The notes under the pieces: model-generated
What the model saw: only the letters and a program-made list of their open reading frames with translations
What the model was told of the DNA's origin: nothing
Database searches by the model: none
Part shown: positions 22,200 through 33,429 of the stretch, in pieces
Layout: the number at the start of each line of letters is the position of its first letter
Numbering within the stretch: the first letter of the stretch is position 1
Translations under genes and position numbers: made by a program
DNA from: Byssothecium circinans
Taxonomy: Eukaryota; Ascomycota; Dothideomycetes; Pleosporales; Massarinaceae
Length of the DNA: 64,000 nucleotides
NCBI GenBank assembly: GCA_010015675.1
Contig: ML976988.1
Location: 885,079-949,078 of the forward strand
Reading direction: 5' to 3'

Positions 22200-23062
22200 T
22201 GAAGGGGTGAGGGAGTATGTGTGGATGGGTATGTTGTCTTTAACTTTTGGGTGTTCTTTTCCTACTGCAGTCTCATGACACCGTACAGACAAGTGTCAAG
22301 ACCCTAGCAACACTTCCTTGTCCTTCAAAATCCAGCAGTGTCGGTTCTTTTTCGTCGATTCTTTCTGAATGATCATGGCGGGTTGCATGCTCCCGGTGTC
22401 TCTCAATGACTGCTGCCCATAACGGGGTGCTTTAGCATAGGTCTGTGAAGGCTTAGGGAAAGGGAACCATAGACCCCTCAGAGGAGATAAGAGACGGAGA
22501 TATGACGATTGTGGGGAAGGCCGTGAGCAAGATTGTCCGACTAAGATTGAAACGCTGAATGAATTCAATGCCTCGTGTTAATTGTGGATTCACCCTTGGG
22601 ATCTTTTATATCAGTTGGAGGTGTAATACCTACAGGATGCTAATCGATCGCAGTGTTCCAGAAGTTAAGCATTCTCATCCCCGTGTACAATACTTATGGT
22701 CTGGTGTAATTTGCGTGTTATAACTGTTAGGCTTGTGGCTATGCAGAGAGTAAAAATAAGAGGCGATTTCGAGGACCTCGTGCGAGACTCGGTCCATACC
22801 GTACCCAGCGATTTATGACATTCTGGTGATCATTGATTGGACGAAGTTGGGGAGACGGTCTTCCCATTAGTGGCTGAAGTCAACAAGACATCTGGACTTT
22901 TTATTTCCGTCTCATAACTCCGGTAAATCCATTTCAGCTCAACGTGCTACCATCTTACGGTGACAGTTCGGATATACTTAACATAAACCTTCGCCACTAA
23001 GAGGGAAAAGTATCGAAATTCAGATCACAGCAACCCTATTCTAGCCAAAGGTTCTTCGCTAC
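22200..23062. other. Intergenic, 860 bp
   Basis: AT-leaning spacer between the minisatellite and the SnoaL-like gene. No supported gene, tRNA or 5S rRNA is seen. Confidence 0.4.
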
Positions 23063-23548
23063 ATGACATTTTGTTCGACCCAAATGGCCGATCCAGTCAC
23101 ACTCACGGCACTTAGTCCACGCGAAGCCGTCGCGGATGCTCTCCACCACTGCGTCTTCGGTATCGACAGCAACAATCGGGACCTCTTCGAGTCAGCATGC
23201 TTGAAGACCGAGAGCATGACTTTTGTCGCCGGTCCAACTACTATCGAGGGCTGGACCGCGATCAACGAAGCCTGTCTTAAGCTCTTCGACCTGGCCACGT
23301 CGCATGTCACTAGCAATATCCGCGTTGAACTCAGGGACAGTGCGGACACAGCATACATGACCGCCAACGCGCTCTCGTATCACGTTCGGCCGGACGATGC
23401 GCTCAAGCCCGAGGACACATCGTACACGGCGTCGTCGTTGTACTTTATAGATCTTGTCAAGGATAGCAACGACGGCTTGTGGAAGATCAAGAAGTGAGTT
23501 ATAAAGATTCTGTGGACTACGGGGGATAGAGCGGTTCTCCATGGATGA
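23063..23548 (+). pseudogene. SnoaL/NTF2-like protein with stop in place of a tryptophan
   Basis: A frame from 23063 (or ATG 23084) runs to a TGA at 23495-23497, giving 144 residues of SnoaL-like alpha+beta fold. Visible elements are DALHHCVFGIDSNNRDLFES at the N-terminal helix, a TIEGWTAINE block and SSLYFIDLVKDSNDGLWKIKK at the C-terminal strand. After the TGA, 16 more codons stay in the same frame to a TGA at 23546-23548 and read VIKILWTTGDRAVLHG. That resembles the normal C-terminus of fungal SnoaL-like proteins, in which Trp follows WKIKK. So TGA probably replaced TGG by one base change. The product would lack its last strand. Alternatives are stop readthrough or a sequencing error. Confidence 0.6.
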
Positions 23549-24135
23549 ATTTCGGTATGTTATCATTCAACATGATGTTATACCTGCCGTTAGTTGAAGA
23601 TCTAACCAAGAATAGTACGAGCTGTGAGCGTGAGACCTATCGATGGTACATGAGAATTGATGAGCTACAAACTCTTTGGCGGTCAAAAATACCTTGATGT
23701 ATATTCATTTAGTTTAATGGCTCCAGGCTCTCAAGAGCTGGCAATCCAGGAGTTTCTCCGTATGGACCACATGCAGGAGAACGATTTTACGTGATGTGCT
23801 TAGAACCTTGGAAGGAATACCTACGCTATACCTAATCAAACAAAGCTCCAGCTTCTTGGCTATCACGTGGCATGGTCCTTCCCGGGCGGTGCCATCACAC
23901 GATGTTCTTCGTTGCTGCGTGAAGATCCGTCCCACCACGCATCATCGATCTCTTACCTTTGTCAAAAACGATGCCAATACCTACAGTCGGTTTTCCTTGA
24001 AGTCCGGCACATAGATTCTGTCAATACGAAGAAATAGCAGCACGCAAGTACGATTTTCTGGGCGATCCGCTTGGCCGGTCAAGACGATGTATCAACAAAC
24101 GATCCCTCCGAGGCCACGCAATCGCTCATCAATGC
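23549..24135. other. Intergenic; may contain the first exon of the Zn2Cys6 gene
   Basis: No complete gene is visible. The 5' end of the regulator starting near 24136 must lie here if it has an upstream exon. One possibility is a start codon split by an intron at about 24088-24137. Confidence 0.3.
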
Positions 24136-26835
24136 AGGAACTCACGGAGAAATGGCAAACCCGCTTCTTGTGAACCCTGCCGCATCAACGGTAAGCCTTG
24201 TCACGTGATATCAGTGAATTCGCTCCAGGTCACTTCTCGCTTTTACTGAATGCCCATTTATCAACATTCTTGTGGAAGTCCTTATTTTCTGCGGTTCAAG
24301 GCTAACGTTACCCAGTATTGTTCCCCCTTTACAAAGGATTCAAGGATATCGCTGACCTATACCTTCACCTTGTGTAGAAGACGAGATGTGACCATACGTA
24401 AGTTCACTTTCAGCCTTTGCCGTAAATCAAGATTACAGAAGGGGCCCATTAAACCTCGTCTATATGGAGGGTAAAGTCGAACAGCAAGATATGGCTTTAA
24501 AAACATTACACAAGAACTAACCCGGGTCTTCTGCGGCCAGCTATCCGGTATGCGATCGATGCGTTCAACGCGGTATAGCAGACAAATGTACATACCATCC
24601 AGCTCCTCTCACCAAACCACGCACCACCGACAATAGAAGCACAAAAGATCCTTCGAGCTCACGCCCAGTTAAGAGGAAGTACGTCTCTCCTCCCCCTCAA
24701 CAAACGCAACGCTAACCCCTGCAGACGAGTCTCTGCACCTGTTCCCGACAGCTTTACAACCGATCCACTCTCGCAAAACGCAAAGTTCACCGATGCCGTC
24801 GCTGTCGAAACCTACAGACCTGGCTACCTTGGTCCAACAAGCTTCATAGCTTCGCTCCCGAAAGACGAGTCATCACCTGTTTTCAACGACAGAGAGGCTT
24901 CAGTAGACTCTGAGACTGACATTGAGATGGCGCATCAACATCCGCTAACTAAGCAAATGCGCATGCAGATGACGTCCGATATCCTGAAGACCTTTCGATA
25001 CTATTCTACGATCAAGGAGCTCATTACCTGGCACAGCATACATTGCGAAGCTGGGACCATCCCACTTCCATTCGATGTTGCTTTGGTCAACGAGCTTCAG
25101 CCTGTGGTCAATCGGTACAATCTAGCTCACTCCGTCCCAGATCCTCGGCTAGTCACTTTGATCCTGGAGAATAGCAGCAAGCCTCTGGCGATCTCAGGGT
25201 CGTTGAAGGCTCGCGATTTCCACAGAATTTGCTCCGGGGACAATCTAAGACTTGAGACGATTGGGTTCCTTCTAGCTACGGCAGGGCAAGCGCTTTCTTT
25301 TGGTGCATGCTCACATTTGATTAACGAGCATAACCATCCGGGTCTACGGGCGAAACTCGTTGATGAGTTATTGCGTGCGAGTGCAAGTTCCCCAACTACC
25401 AAGAGCAAGCCAGGTTCCGCTGACCCAACCTCAGACTAGCTCGGTCATTTTATGCTCTCTAATTAGTCCCGTTTCCGACTTACAAGTCTGGTTAATATTT
25501 GTGAACTATTACCTGACCATCATGGTCTGCGGTATCTCAGCTCCGCCATCATACCGTCGCATGGGCGAACTCAACACCCAAATCTACGCCCTCGGTATCC
25601 ATAGGGAATCTAATTCCTCAAGCGTCCCTGCCTGGCTTCTCGAGACCCGCAGAAGAATCTTCTGCTCCTCATATATGCATGATAAGACCATTGCGACGTT
25701 CCTTGGTCGTCCTATCCGCATGAGTAAAAGACATACGGATATCAGGATGCCACTTGATATCTCGGACGATGAGCTTATGGCTGACGAGGAGACATTTAAC
25801 AGTGCGGTTCAGGCACTGGATGAAAATGGTTGGAATACTAGGGGAAGGTATTTAAGGGCTTCGTGGGTTGTAAGTCTTCGCGGGAACTTCAATATGGAAA
25901 GGATGGATCAATGGCAGCTTACTCTTGTCATAGCGCATACGCTACGTTTCCAGCCAGCTCCTCGAAGAAATCCTAGACTTCGCTCTAGTCATGCTAGACG
26001 AAAACGTTGAAGAACAATTACTGTACGTTCCACCCCTTCTCCTCCTACCTAGCTCCCTAGCAAACTCTTTGGTGTCTCTCCACCCATCTAACCCACAACC
26101 CACAGCGACATATCCTCCCGCATCCACACCTCCTGGACCTCCTTCCCCACGCACTTCCACTACTCGCCCTCATGTTGGGACACCGGTCTCCAAACCTCCA
26201 TCTGCCTCATGCTCGTCGTAGTCCACCAAACACACTGGTACAACGAATTCATAATCCGCAAGCTCCTCGCGCAGTCCAAACCCCAGCAAACTTTAACATC
26301 CAACCTCGCGCTCCTCCGCGTCTCCACCACGCTCCTCAGCAACACGCTCACGCTAGGCCGCCTGCACGACCGCAACTACGACGTCCACAAGGACTTTCTG
26401 CACCAGGTCATTCTCTTCGGTATCCCGAGCGCCAGCGTCCTGGCCAGCGCGCTGCAGGAACAACAGAGAACCGGGCAGGCATTCCCGCAGCCTGTCTCAC
26501 GCGCGGAAATCATTCGTATGCTTAGTGTCTTGATCTCGCACCTGGAAGCGGCTGCGCATTTGGATTCTTCTAGCGCTCGTCCGGGCGAGGCGAATTATAA
26601 TCTTTGTAGAAAGGCTTGTAGGGCTTTTACGAGGGTTATGGACCATGTGCTGGATCCGAAACCGAGGGAGGAGAGTGGCAGTGAGATTACGCCGTTGAGT
26701 GCGGACTTGGAGGGGGATTTGGGGCTGGACTTGGATGTTTTTGGGGCGTTTGAGGGGATAGATTTTTCAGGCGTGGGGGGTGGGTTGGGCGATGAGGGGG
26801 TCGATTGGGGGTTGATGGCTCAGTGGACGATGTAA
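24136..26835 (+). CDS. Zn2Cys6 fungal transcription factor (5' end unresolved)
   Basis: Exons read as about 24136-24190, 24378-24397 (20 nt), 24541-24678, 24725-25382, 25435-25869, 25934-26022 and 26106-26835. From 24378 the frame is continuous for 689 codons. The binuclear cluster is spread over three exons: RNGKPASCEPCRIN, then KTRCDHT, then YPVCDRCVQRGIADKC. It has exact C-X2-C-X6-C-X6-C-X2-C-X8-C spacing and is followed by TYHPAPLTK. The fungal-specific regulator domain follows, with MVCGISAPPSYRRMGELNTQ and FCSSYMHDKTIATFLGRPIR. The intron at 25383-25434 begins GCAAGT, a GC-AG intron. The junction 24190/24378 is out by one base under a GT donor. No ATG precedes the cluster in frame, so either the start is in an upstream exon or the 5' end is damaged. 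Target genes are unknown. Confidence 0.75.
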
Positions 26836-28219
26836 GGGAACGGGGGCTGGGGGATTAGTAAGTAGTACTGGGAGTGAGAAGTTTTGGTGATCAAAAAGAA
26901 TTTAACAAAAAAAGATCGACGACACACACCATCGGTCGGTCAAAAAATCGACCAAAAAGAATCGGCGACACCTCCGACCAGAAACCCCCTCAATTGAATG
27001 AAGTTGTTATCTGTACTTTGCCCAACGAAGCGGGGGACTTTCAACTCTCCACTACTAATTGAATTTCATATTATAGAGCAACGTAGAAATTAATTAGACT
27101 GAAGTGGGACTCGAACGCTACACTGTTTGCTACTATATCCGGCTGGGAGAATTTGTGGTGCCCTCTCCACAGTCGGCCGTGCTAGCGTTCTTTGGCTTGT
27201 TTATATTGGAAATAGTAGGGGATATTAAATATATATACTGTCGACGGTGAGTTTGGTAGCATAACAGTGGTTATTAGTGATAGAGTCAGTAAATGTACTT
27301 CCTGCAACATGGACACCTGTGTGAGAAGAGGAATGCAAGCTGTCCTTAGGCACATGGAATCCTCGTTTATGACTATTGTACCCAAAACGAGAGAGCAGCG
27401 AGTCTCGCTTCGTCAGAGGCTTCTCTGAGCGAACTGTCCATTAAGAGGTGAGAAAAATCGCCAAATCATGCATTTAGAAACTCACGTAAGTACTATTCGA
27501 TTTGCTCGTCTTCCTATAAGCTTGTCGCGATTAATCCCAACTCCAACGCTCATCTATGAAGAACGCTGGATTTTCTTTACTGGCATTCACAAGTATGAAG
27601 CGAAACCTGTGGCAGCTGGACAAGATTGCTGAATACACGCGACCAGCCTCGACTGCGCATTGAGCTCCACTGTTTGCTTAGTGGCTGCCTTACGATTTCA
27701 TCATACAAGCTGTTTTTGAGCCTCACTTTCAATATCAGATCAGATATACGGGCAAACTTGGCGACAAGGCGAACAAACATGAGTCAAGTCAGCACAGATC
27801 AGATCCGAGTCTTAGAAGTCTTACAATTAGAGAGCTATAACTCACGAGCAGCCCTCTTATTGCTAGCGCATGTCTGAAGAAAGAGACTCTCGCGTAGTTC
27901 AAGTAGTTGTAAGAGAATTCCCACTTCACCTCTTTTAAATGTTAGCGGGGCTTTACACAGTTTTCCTACCTACTTCTATCATAACCTTCACAAATGTTCT
28001 GTACACTCCTCTAGTACTGTCTTTTCCAACACTCTGAGATCGAGCCAACATGAAATGCCACATGTCTATCTAGTCTCTAAAATATACGATCTCGATGTGT
28101 CTGAACCACGGTGTCTTCGAGCACATACAAGACTGTCTCAGCACAGGACGCAACCACTAAAGATTTATAAGGACAATAAAAGCCCAACAACTAATTACAA
28201 CATTCCAAACAAGTCAAAA
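26836..28219. other. Intergenic, 1.4 kb, AT-rich
   Basis: AT-richer than most of the window, with several short frames and no recognisable protein. A GACTCGAACGC string near 27110 resembles part of a tRNA but has no matching cloverleaf. No element ends were found. Confidence 0.4.
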
Positions 28220-28915
28220 ATGCCACCATGAACTGAAAACTCTCGCACCCGCCTCGCCTGCACATTCCCCAGTCTTCTTGTCGCCGTCGATGCCCTACGA
28301 GATATACGCTACCACACCGGCTGCCTCCTAGGCTGCCTCAAGAAGCTCACTCGATGTTTCATCAAAGCCGTCACGTACACTGAAGGCCTGGATATCGAAG
28401 AGCTCGGCCGCCAGTTGAACACCGTGCGCTCCGTCACTGCGCGCTACCTACAAGATATAAGCCCGCCCGAATGTCCGAACGCCTGGCAATTCAACAACCT
28501 GATCGAGATCAAAGAGCTGATATCGTTCGTCCGGGCCATCGTGTTCGAAAACGCTGTCGAGAACCTGTACCGGCTAGCTGTTCCTACGGCGGAGGGAGAC
28601 CTGGATAAAAGGATCGAGGATATTGAGACTGCGTATGGTGAACAAGTCCGTGACGCAGGTTTTGAGCACTTATACGCAGGTGATGCGGAACATAGAGGCA
28701 TTATGTGTATTGAGTGCGGGTGGCTACGCGGTGAGTTGAGTCGGTACAACCTCGTTCCTTGTTATATTTTGGGCTCATTTGATATAGCGCATTTTTACGA
28801 CGAAGAGGAATCTGCACAAGTATCTCCTTCCATACCTTCGGATTCACCACGCACTGCTGCGACTAGGTTCGTACAGTACGAACCTGACAACACGTCCATG
28901 ACTACAAACCCATAG
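28220..28915 (+). pseudogene. Unknown helical ORF interrupted by an early TGA
   Basis: From the ATG at 28220 the frame reads three codons, then TGA (28229-28231), then stays open to the TAG at 28913-28915. The 227 open codons look coding: a helical block with LLVAVDALRDIRYHTGC, a Leu/Arg-rich middle and a C-terminal part with CIECGWLRGELSRYN. The TGA would be CGA (Arg) after one C-to-T change, the type of change made by repeat-induced point mutation or deamination. No family is recognised. It lies directly upstream of the RING remnant, and the two may have been one gene. Confidence 0.4.
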
Positions 28916-28920
28916 GAAGG

Positions 28921-29193
28921 ATGGTGGAAGAGAGCGAGTACAGCCTTCCGTATACGGAACCAATGCTAGTACATGAGTGTGCTATTTGTCTTCAGCCGTT
29001 GGCTACGAGTGGGGATACGGGGAAGCTTGTCGTGGCGAGATGAGGGGCGAGACATGTTTACCATCGAGAGTGTCTCTTTGGTTGGGTGAATGAGTCTGCG
29101 AAGGAGAGAGGTATTACATGTCCGCAGGATAGGGAGAGGATCTATGAGCCGAGGAACCGGCGACATCTTGGGGAGGCGGCTGTGGTATACTAA
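28921..29193 (+). pseudogene. RING-finger protein remnant with internal TGA
   Basis: The ATG at 28921 starts a frame with a RING-type pattern: HECAICLQPLATSG, then HVYHRECLFGWV and ITCPQDRE. The stop TGA at 29041-29043 falls between the first cysteine pair and the His-rich part, and the frame then stays open to a TAA at 29191-29193. The flanking residues (VAR-stop-GARHVYH) suggest a former CGA arginine. RING proteins of this form are usually E3 ubiquitin ligases. As it stands, only a 40-residue fragment would be made. Confidence 0.5.
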
Positions 29194-29335
29194 TACTTGA
29201 GACCAGGATCCTTCATCGTCCACTCTTGATGCTCTCTTACCCCAGCGCAAGCTCAATTGCGATGCGGTCAGAGCAAACGGTCTGTGAAGTTGTCCAACTC
29301 TTCCCTATTTATGCAGCATGGTTCACTTTTCTTCA

Positions 29336-29725
29336 TTATTTACCCTCCTCTTCGTTTAGTTCAAAATAGAATGCCCAATGGTTTCTGCAGCCTGGGTTAA
29401 AAGCCCCTTTACAATCCATGTTCGTACAACGGCTTCCGCTGTTCATGTACTCGTCGATAGACAGAAGATGCTTGCACTGTCCGCAGAGCACAGCCTTCTC
29501 TTCTCTTTCGTTTCTTGGCCACACTCTGCCTGTATGCGTCTCCAAAGCGTTGTGGCAGCTGATACAAGCGTAGAATTTCCTGCAACAGGCGTGCTTAATA
29601 GTCACGATGTCGAGGGGAGAGGACCAATGGGCACATTGAGAAAATGTGTTTACTGACAGTCCGTAAACGGTTGGAGTGTTCGGTGAAGGGTCTGAGGCTG
29701 AGGGCGAATCACATGATTTGGCCAT
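29336..29725 (-). CDS. CHY-type zinc-finger protein (Hot13-like)
   Basis: From the ATG at 29725 the protein has 129 residues. The frame is open to 29845, which would add a Ser/Thr-rich 40-residue extension. The CHY domain is complete: QCAHWSSPLDIVTIKHACC, then FYACISCHNALETH, VLCGQCKHLLSIDEY, then CTNMDCKGAFNPGC and HWAFYFEL. In yeast, Hot13 is a mitochondrial intermembrane-space zinc-binding protein that helps keep Mia40 oxidised for import of small Tim proteins. The longer start might add a targeting segment, but I favour the shorter one. The gene is divergent from TPI. Confidence 0.82.
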   Translation of the reverse strand: MAKSCDSPSASDPSPNTPTVYGLSVNTFSQCAHWSSPLDIVTIKHACCRKFYACISCHNALETHTGRVWPRNEREEKAVLCGQCKHLLSIDEYMNSGSRCTNMDCKGAFNPGCRNHWAFYFELNEEEGK

Positions 29726-30339
29726 GTCAATATTGTTGCGCGGAGCAATGTGCCAAATACTGGATATATGGGATGATGAAGATATCGGTGTGGTTGTGAG
29801 GTGTACAAAGGGAGAGAGGCGGAAGGATTGCCGGTGAAGTTCCACTACACGCTAACTGCTTTAGACCACTATCGCGCCAGATGGGGAATCCCTACTGCTT
29901 TTATGAATAAAGTTAGCTGCTACTCCAGACCTGGTAGTTCTTATGGAGCTTGTGATGTAATAAGTGAAGCTTACTGCCAAAGTTTTCAAGATAATCGGGT
30001 CTTTGTCGCATCATGCATGAGCAGCGATGCGCAAACCGGCCTCAAAATGAGCATAACCACTTAGCATCAATGCCTAGCGAGAAAAAGAGGACCTGAATAC
30101 CCTCGCCGGTCTCTCTTTCTCCATTTCCTATCGGCATGAGGAAAAATCAAGCGTTCCGAAGCTGCCCGAAAGCTCCGAACTCTACTGTTTGGAACTACCC
30201 CTCCCCCGCCATGGCGTGTTCAACAGAACTCACCACTACGACATCAACATCAACATCAACATCAACATCAATCACAACCTCTCTACCACGCACATTAATC
30301 AATTGTATCTTCTCTTTCTAAAACTCAACAGCCGCCAAA
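29726..30339. promoter_or_regulatory. Divergent promoter between the CHY-finger and TPI genes
   Basis: A 614-bp interval between two divergent starts. It has a pyrimidine-rich tract around 30280-30320, common before highly expressed glycolytic genes in fungi. A CAACAG just before the TPI start could be the acceptor of a leader intron. Confidence 0.4.
30239..30275 (+). repeat. Hexanucleotide repeat (ACATCA)n in the TPI leader
   Basis: About five tandem copies of ACATCA, ending in a variant ATCAATC. It lies about 65 bp before the TPI start codon, probably in the transcript leader or core promoter. Confidence 0.8.
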
Positions 30340-31226
<887 letters not shown>

Positions 31227-31537
31227 ATGCATGGCGGTAATGCTCGACTATGACCCCGAGATAGGACAGGATGAAAAAAGGTGCCGTTAGTCAATTGATG
31301 ATATGAAAGGGTGGAGTTACCAGTATGGCTAGCGATAGACAAATCCATAACGTTGTTCAAATGAGCCAAACACTATTTTGACATCACGTATTTTACAGTG
31401 TTGCACAGTTCTTTACATGCCCAACCTAGATAGATGCGCCGTCCCATGCGATTATCTGAGCCAGCCCCTCTAGAGATTCCGAAATGTGAGAATCTCTAAT
31501 GCTGAATTGCTGCTTCCCATCTGTAACACGGCCCATC
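31227..31537. other. Convergent 3' spacer TPI / mL43
   Basis: Three-prime flanks of two converging genes. No other feature is seen. Confidence 0.4.
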
Positions 31538-32003
31538 TTATATCTTCATCTTCGCCCCATGAAAAGGACTCCAGATGCCTCTCACGCTCTCGTTGATACT
31601 CGTCACTGGCTTGTTGACCCTCTGGTTCTTCTCTCCGCTTGCATCCCGCAACAACTCGGCCTTCTCCCTTATAAGCTCGTTCGTCATGTTCCGTACGCAG
31701 ATGGATCGCTGGTTGCCGTTGATGTAGTGTGCTCGTATTACCGGGTGTCGTCTCGGCCGTGGGGAGATGGAGATCTCAACTGAAGGGTTTCGTTTCGCGA
31801 AGGCGGGGAGAGAGGACTTGATGAATGCATTCATGCCGCGTGAGGATCCCCACCAGTCGCAGTAGTGGAATTCGAGCTTCTTGCACTGGAGGATGAAGGC
31901 GCCGACGCCATTCTACGTAGATTAGCATCTGGAAAGCACCGTTAACAACACAATAACTATTCACCTGAGGCTTTGCGACCGTCCGAATGGCTGATAGCGG
32001 CAT
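31538..32003 (-). CDS. Mitochondrial large-subunit ribosomal protein mL43 (yeast MRPL51)
   Basis: Two exons, 31965-32003 and 31538-31912, with a 52-bp intron, giving 137 residues. The product begins MPLSAIRTVAKPQNGVGAF and continues with a Cys-containing beta strand (FILQCKKLEFHYCDW). Then come GSSRGMNAFIKSSLPAFAKRNP and PRRHPVIRAHYINGNQRSIC. This is the L51/S25/CI-B8 domain with a thioredoxin-like fold, shared by mL43 and complex I B8 subunits. Length and the HPVIRAHY block fit mL43 of fungi. It works in the mitochondrial matrix on the large ribosomal subunit. The gene is divergent from U1-70K, with 221 bp between starts. Confidence 0.92.
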
Positions 32004-32224
32004 GATGAAAGCGCAATGGTTGTGGTTTGGCTGCTTTCAAGGCGATGTCCGAACTTTTCGCGAGGAGCCGGCTGCACGTGTTAGGCAGCGCCCGGGCGCC
32101 AAGACGCGTACCTTCCCCTTGTGCAAACCCTCGAGTATTAAACCCGTCTCACTCCATCGCTCTCCCTCCCACCACAACACCATTTGCATCGCAACTAGAC
32201 GTGCAGTCTAGCCCGACAGTCAAC
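32004..32224. promoter_or_regulatory. Compact divergent promoter between mL43 and U1-70K
   Basis: The two start codons are 221 bp apart. The U1-70K side has a C/T-rich leader (about 32145-32175) and a CGCCCGGGCGCC-like GC block near 32090-32100. No TATA box is evident. Confidence 0.5.
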
Positions 32225-33429
32225 ATGACCGACAAACTCCCGCCGATGCTTCTGCAGCTCTTCGCTCCGCGGCCCCCGCTGCGCTGGCTGGAGCCCATCG
32301 ACTTCGCGCCGGAGAAGCGACAGAGCGCCAACATCGGCGGCATAGGCCAGTACATGCAGGCACTGCGCGACTACAAGGACAACGATGGCTATGTGCCAAG
32401 CGACAGCTGGCTCCAGAAGCGCGACCGCAAGATCCTCGAGAGGAAGGCAAGGCAGGAGCAGCTTCCTAACGAGGCTGCTACCAAATGTACTACATCACTG
32501 CTGCGCCTAAATGCGCAATTCCTCTTACGGTTTGTATCCAAGCTAACACACCTCTAGATAAACCGAAGGAGGATCCCAAGATCGTGGGCGATGCCTACAA
32601 GACGCTCTTCGTCTCGCGACTCTCATACGAAGTCACTGAAGATGACCTTGAGCGCGAATTCGGCCGCTATGGTCCTATCGAGCGTATCCGGATCGTCGAA
32701 GACGTGGATGCCGATCCTGATGCTCCGCTCAAGAAACGCAAGCGTGGATACGCCTTCATCGTCTACGAGCGCGAGAAAGACATGAAGGCCGCCTACAAGG
32801 ACACAAATGGCATAAGCATCAAGGGTCGCAAGGTCTTTGTCGACGTAGAGCGCGGCCGTACCGTCGCTGGATGGCGCCCGCGTCGCTTCGGCGGTGGACT
32901 TGGTGGCCGTCACTATACGAAAGAGGGTGCTCGCGCTGGACCCTCCGCTGGATATGGTCCCCCGGCCGGTCCCGGTGGCTTCGGTAATCGAGGTGGGGGA
33001 TTTGGCGGCCGTGCAGGCGGTTTCGGAGGCCGCGGCGGCTTTGGAGGTGATCGACCAGGCTCCTTTGGAGGAGGAGGGCGTGGTGGTTTTGGAGGAGGTG
33101 GTCGAGGAGGAGGCGGAGGCTACGGAGGCCGCTCAGGTATTGGTTACCAGTCAGGTGGTAACTATGCACCTCCCGATGGCGCGCCGTCTGGACCACGTGG
33201 AGGTGGACGTGGCGGCTTTGGAGGAGGTGGCGGAGGTCGGTATGGAGAAGATCGATATGGAAGCAGCCGAGGTTCAAGCGGTGCGAACAATGAGCCTTTG
33301 GGCAGCCGAGACCGAGCTCGAGACCGCGATCGCGACAGTGGGTATGGCGGCCGCGATGATTCGGGCTCACGAAAGCGTGGCTACGAAGGCGACAGCTACG
33401 ACGATCCACGCCAGCGTCGGAGGTACTGA
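32225..33429 (+). CDS. SNP1: U1 snRNP 70 kDa protein
   Basis: Two exons, 32225-32486 and 32558-33429 (71-bp intron), giving 377 residues. The N-terminal U1-70K region ([20 protein letters not shown]) precedes one RRM with RNP2 LFVSRL and RNP1 [28 protein letters not shown] follows, a signature of U1-70K. The C-terminus is a long Gly/Arg tail with RGG repeats and short RD-rich dipeptides. The protein binds stem-loop I of U1 snRNA and acts in 5' splice-site recognition in the nucleus. The Gly-rich tail replaces the RS-type tail of animals. Confidence 0.95.

Noticed and set aside
22640..22720. Possible 5S rRNA-like sequence (GAAGTTAAGC)
   Set aside because: Only this short string matches. The rest of a 5S gene, including its internal promoter spacing, is absent.
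27095..27180. tRNA-like string with a GACTCGAACGC segment
   Set aside because: I could not pair acceptor, D and anticodon stems, so there is no cloverleaf.
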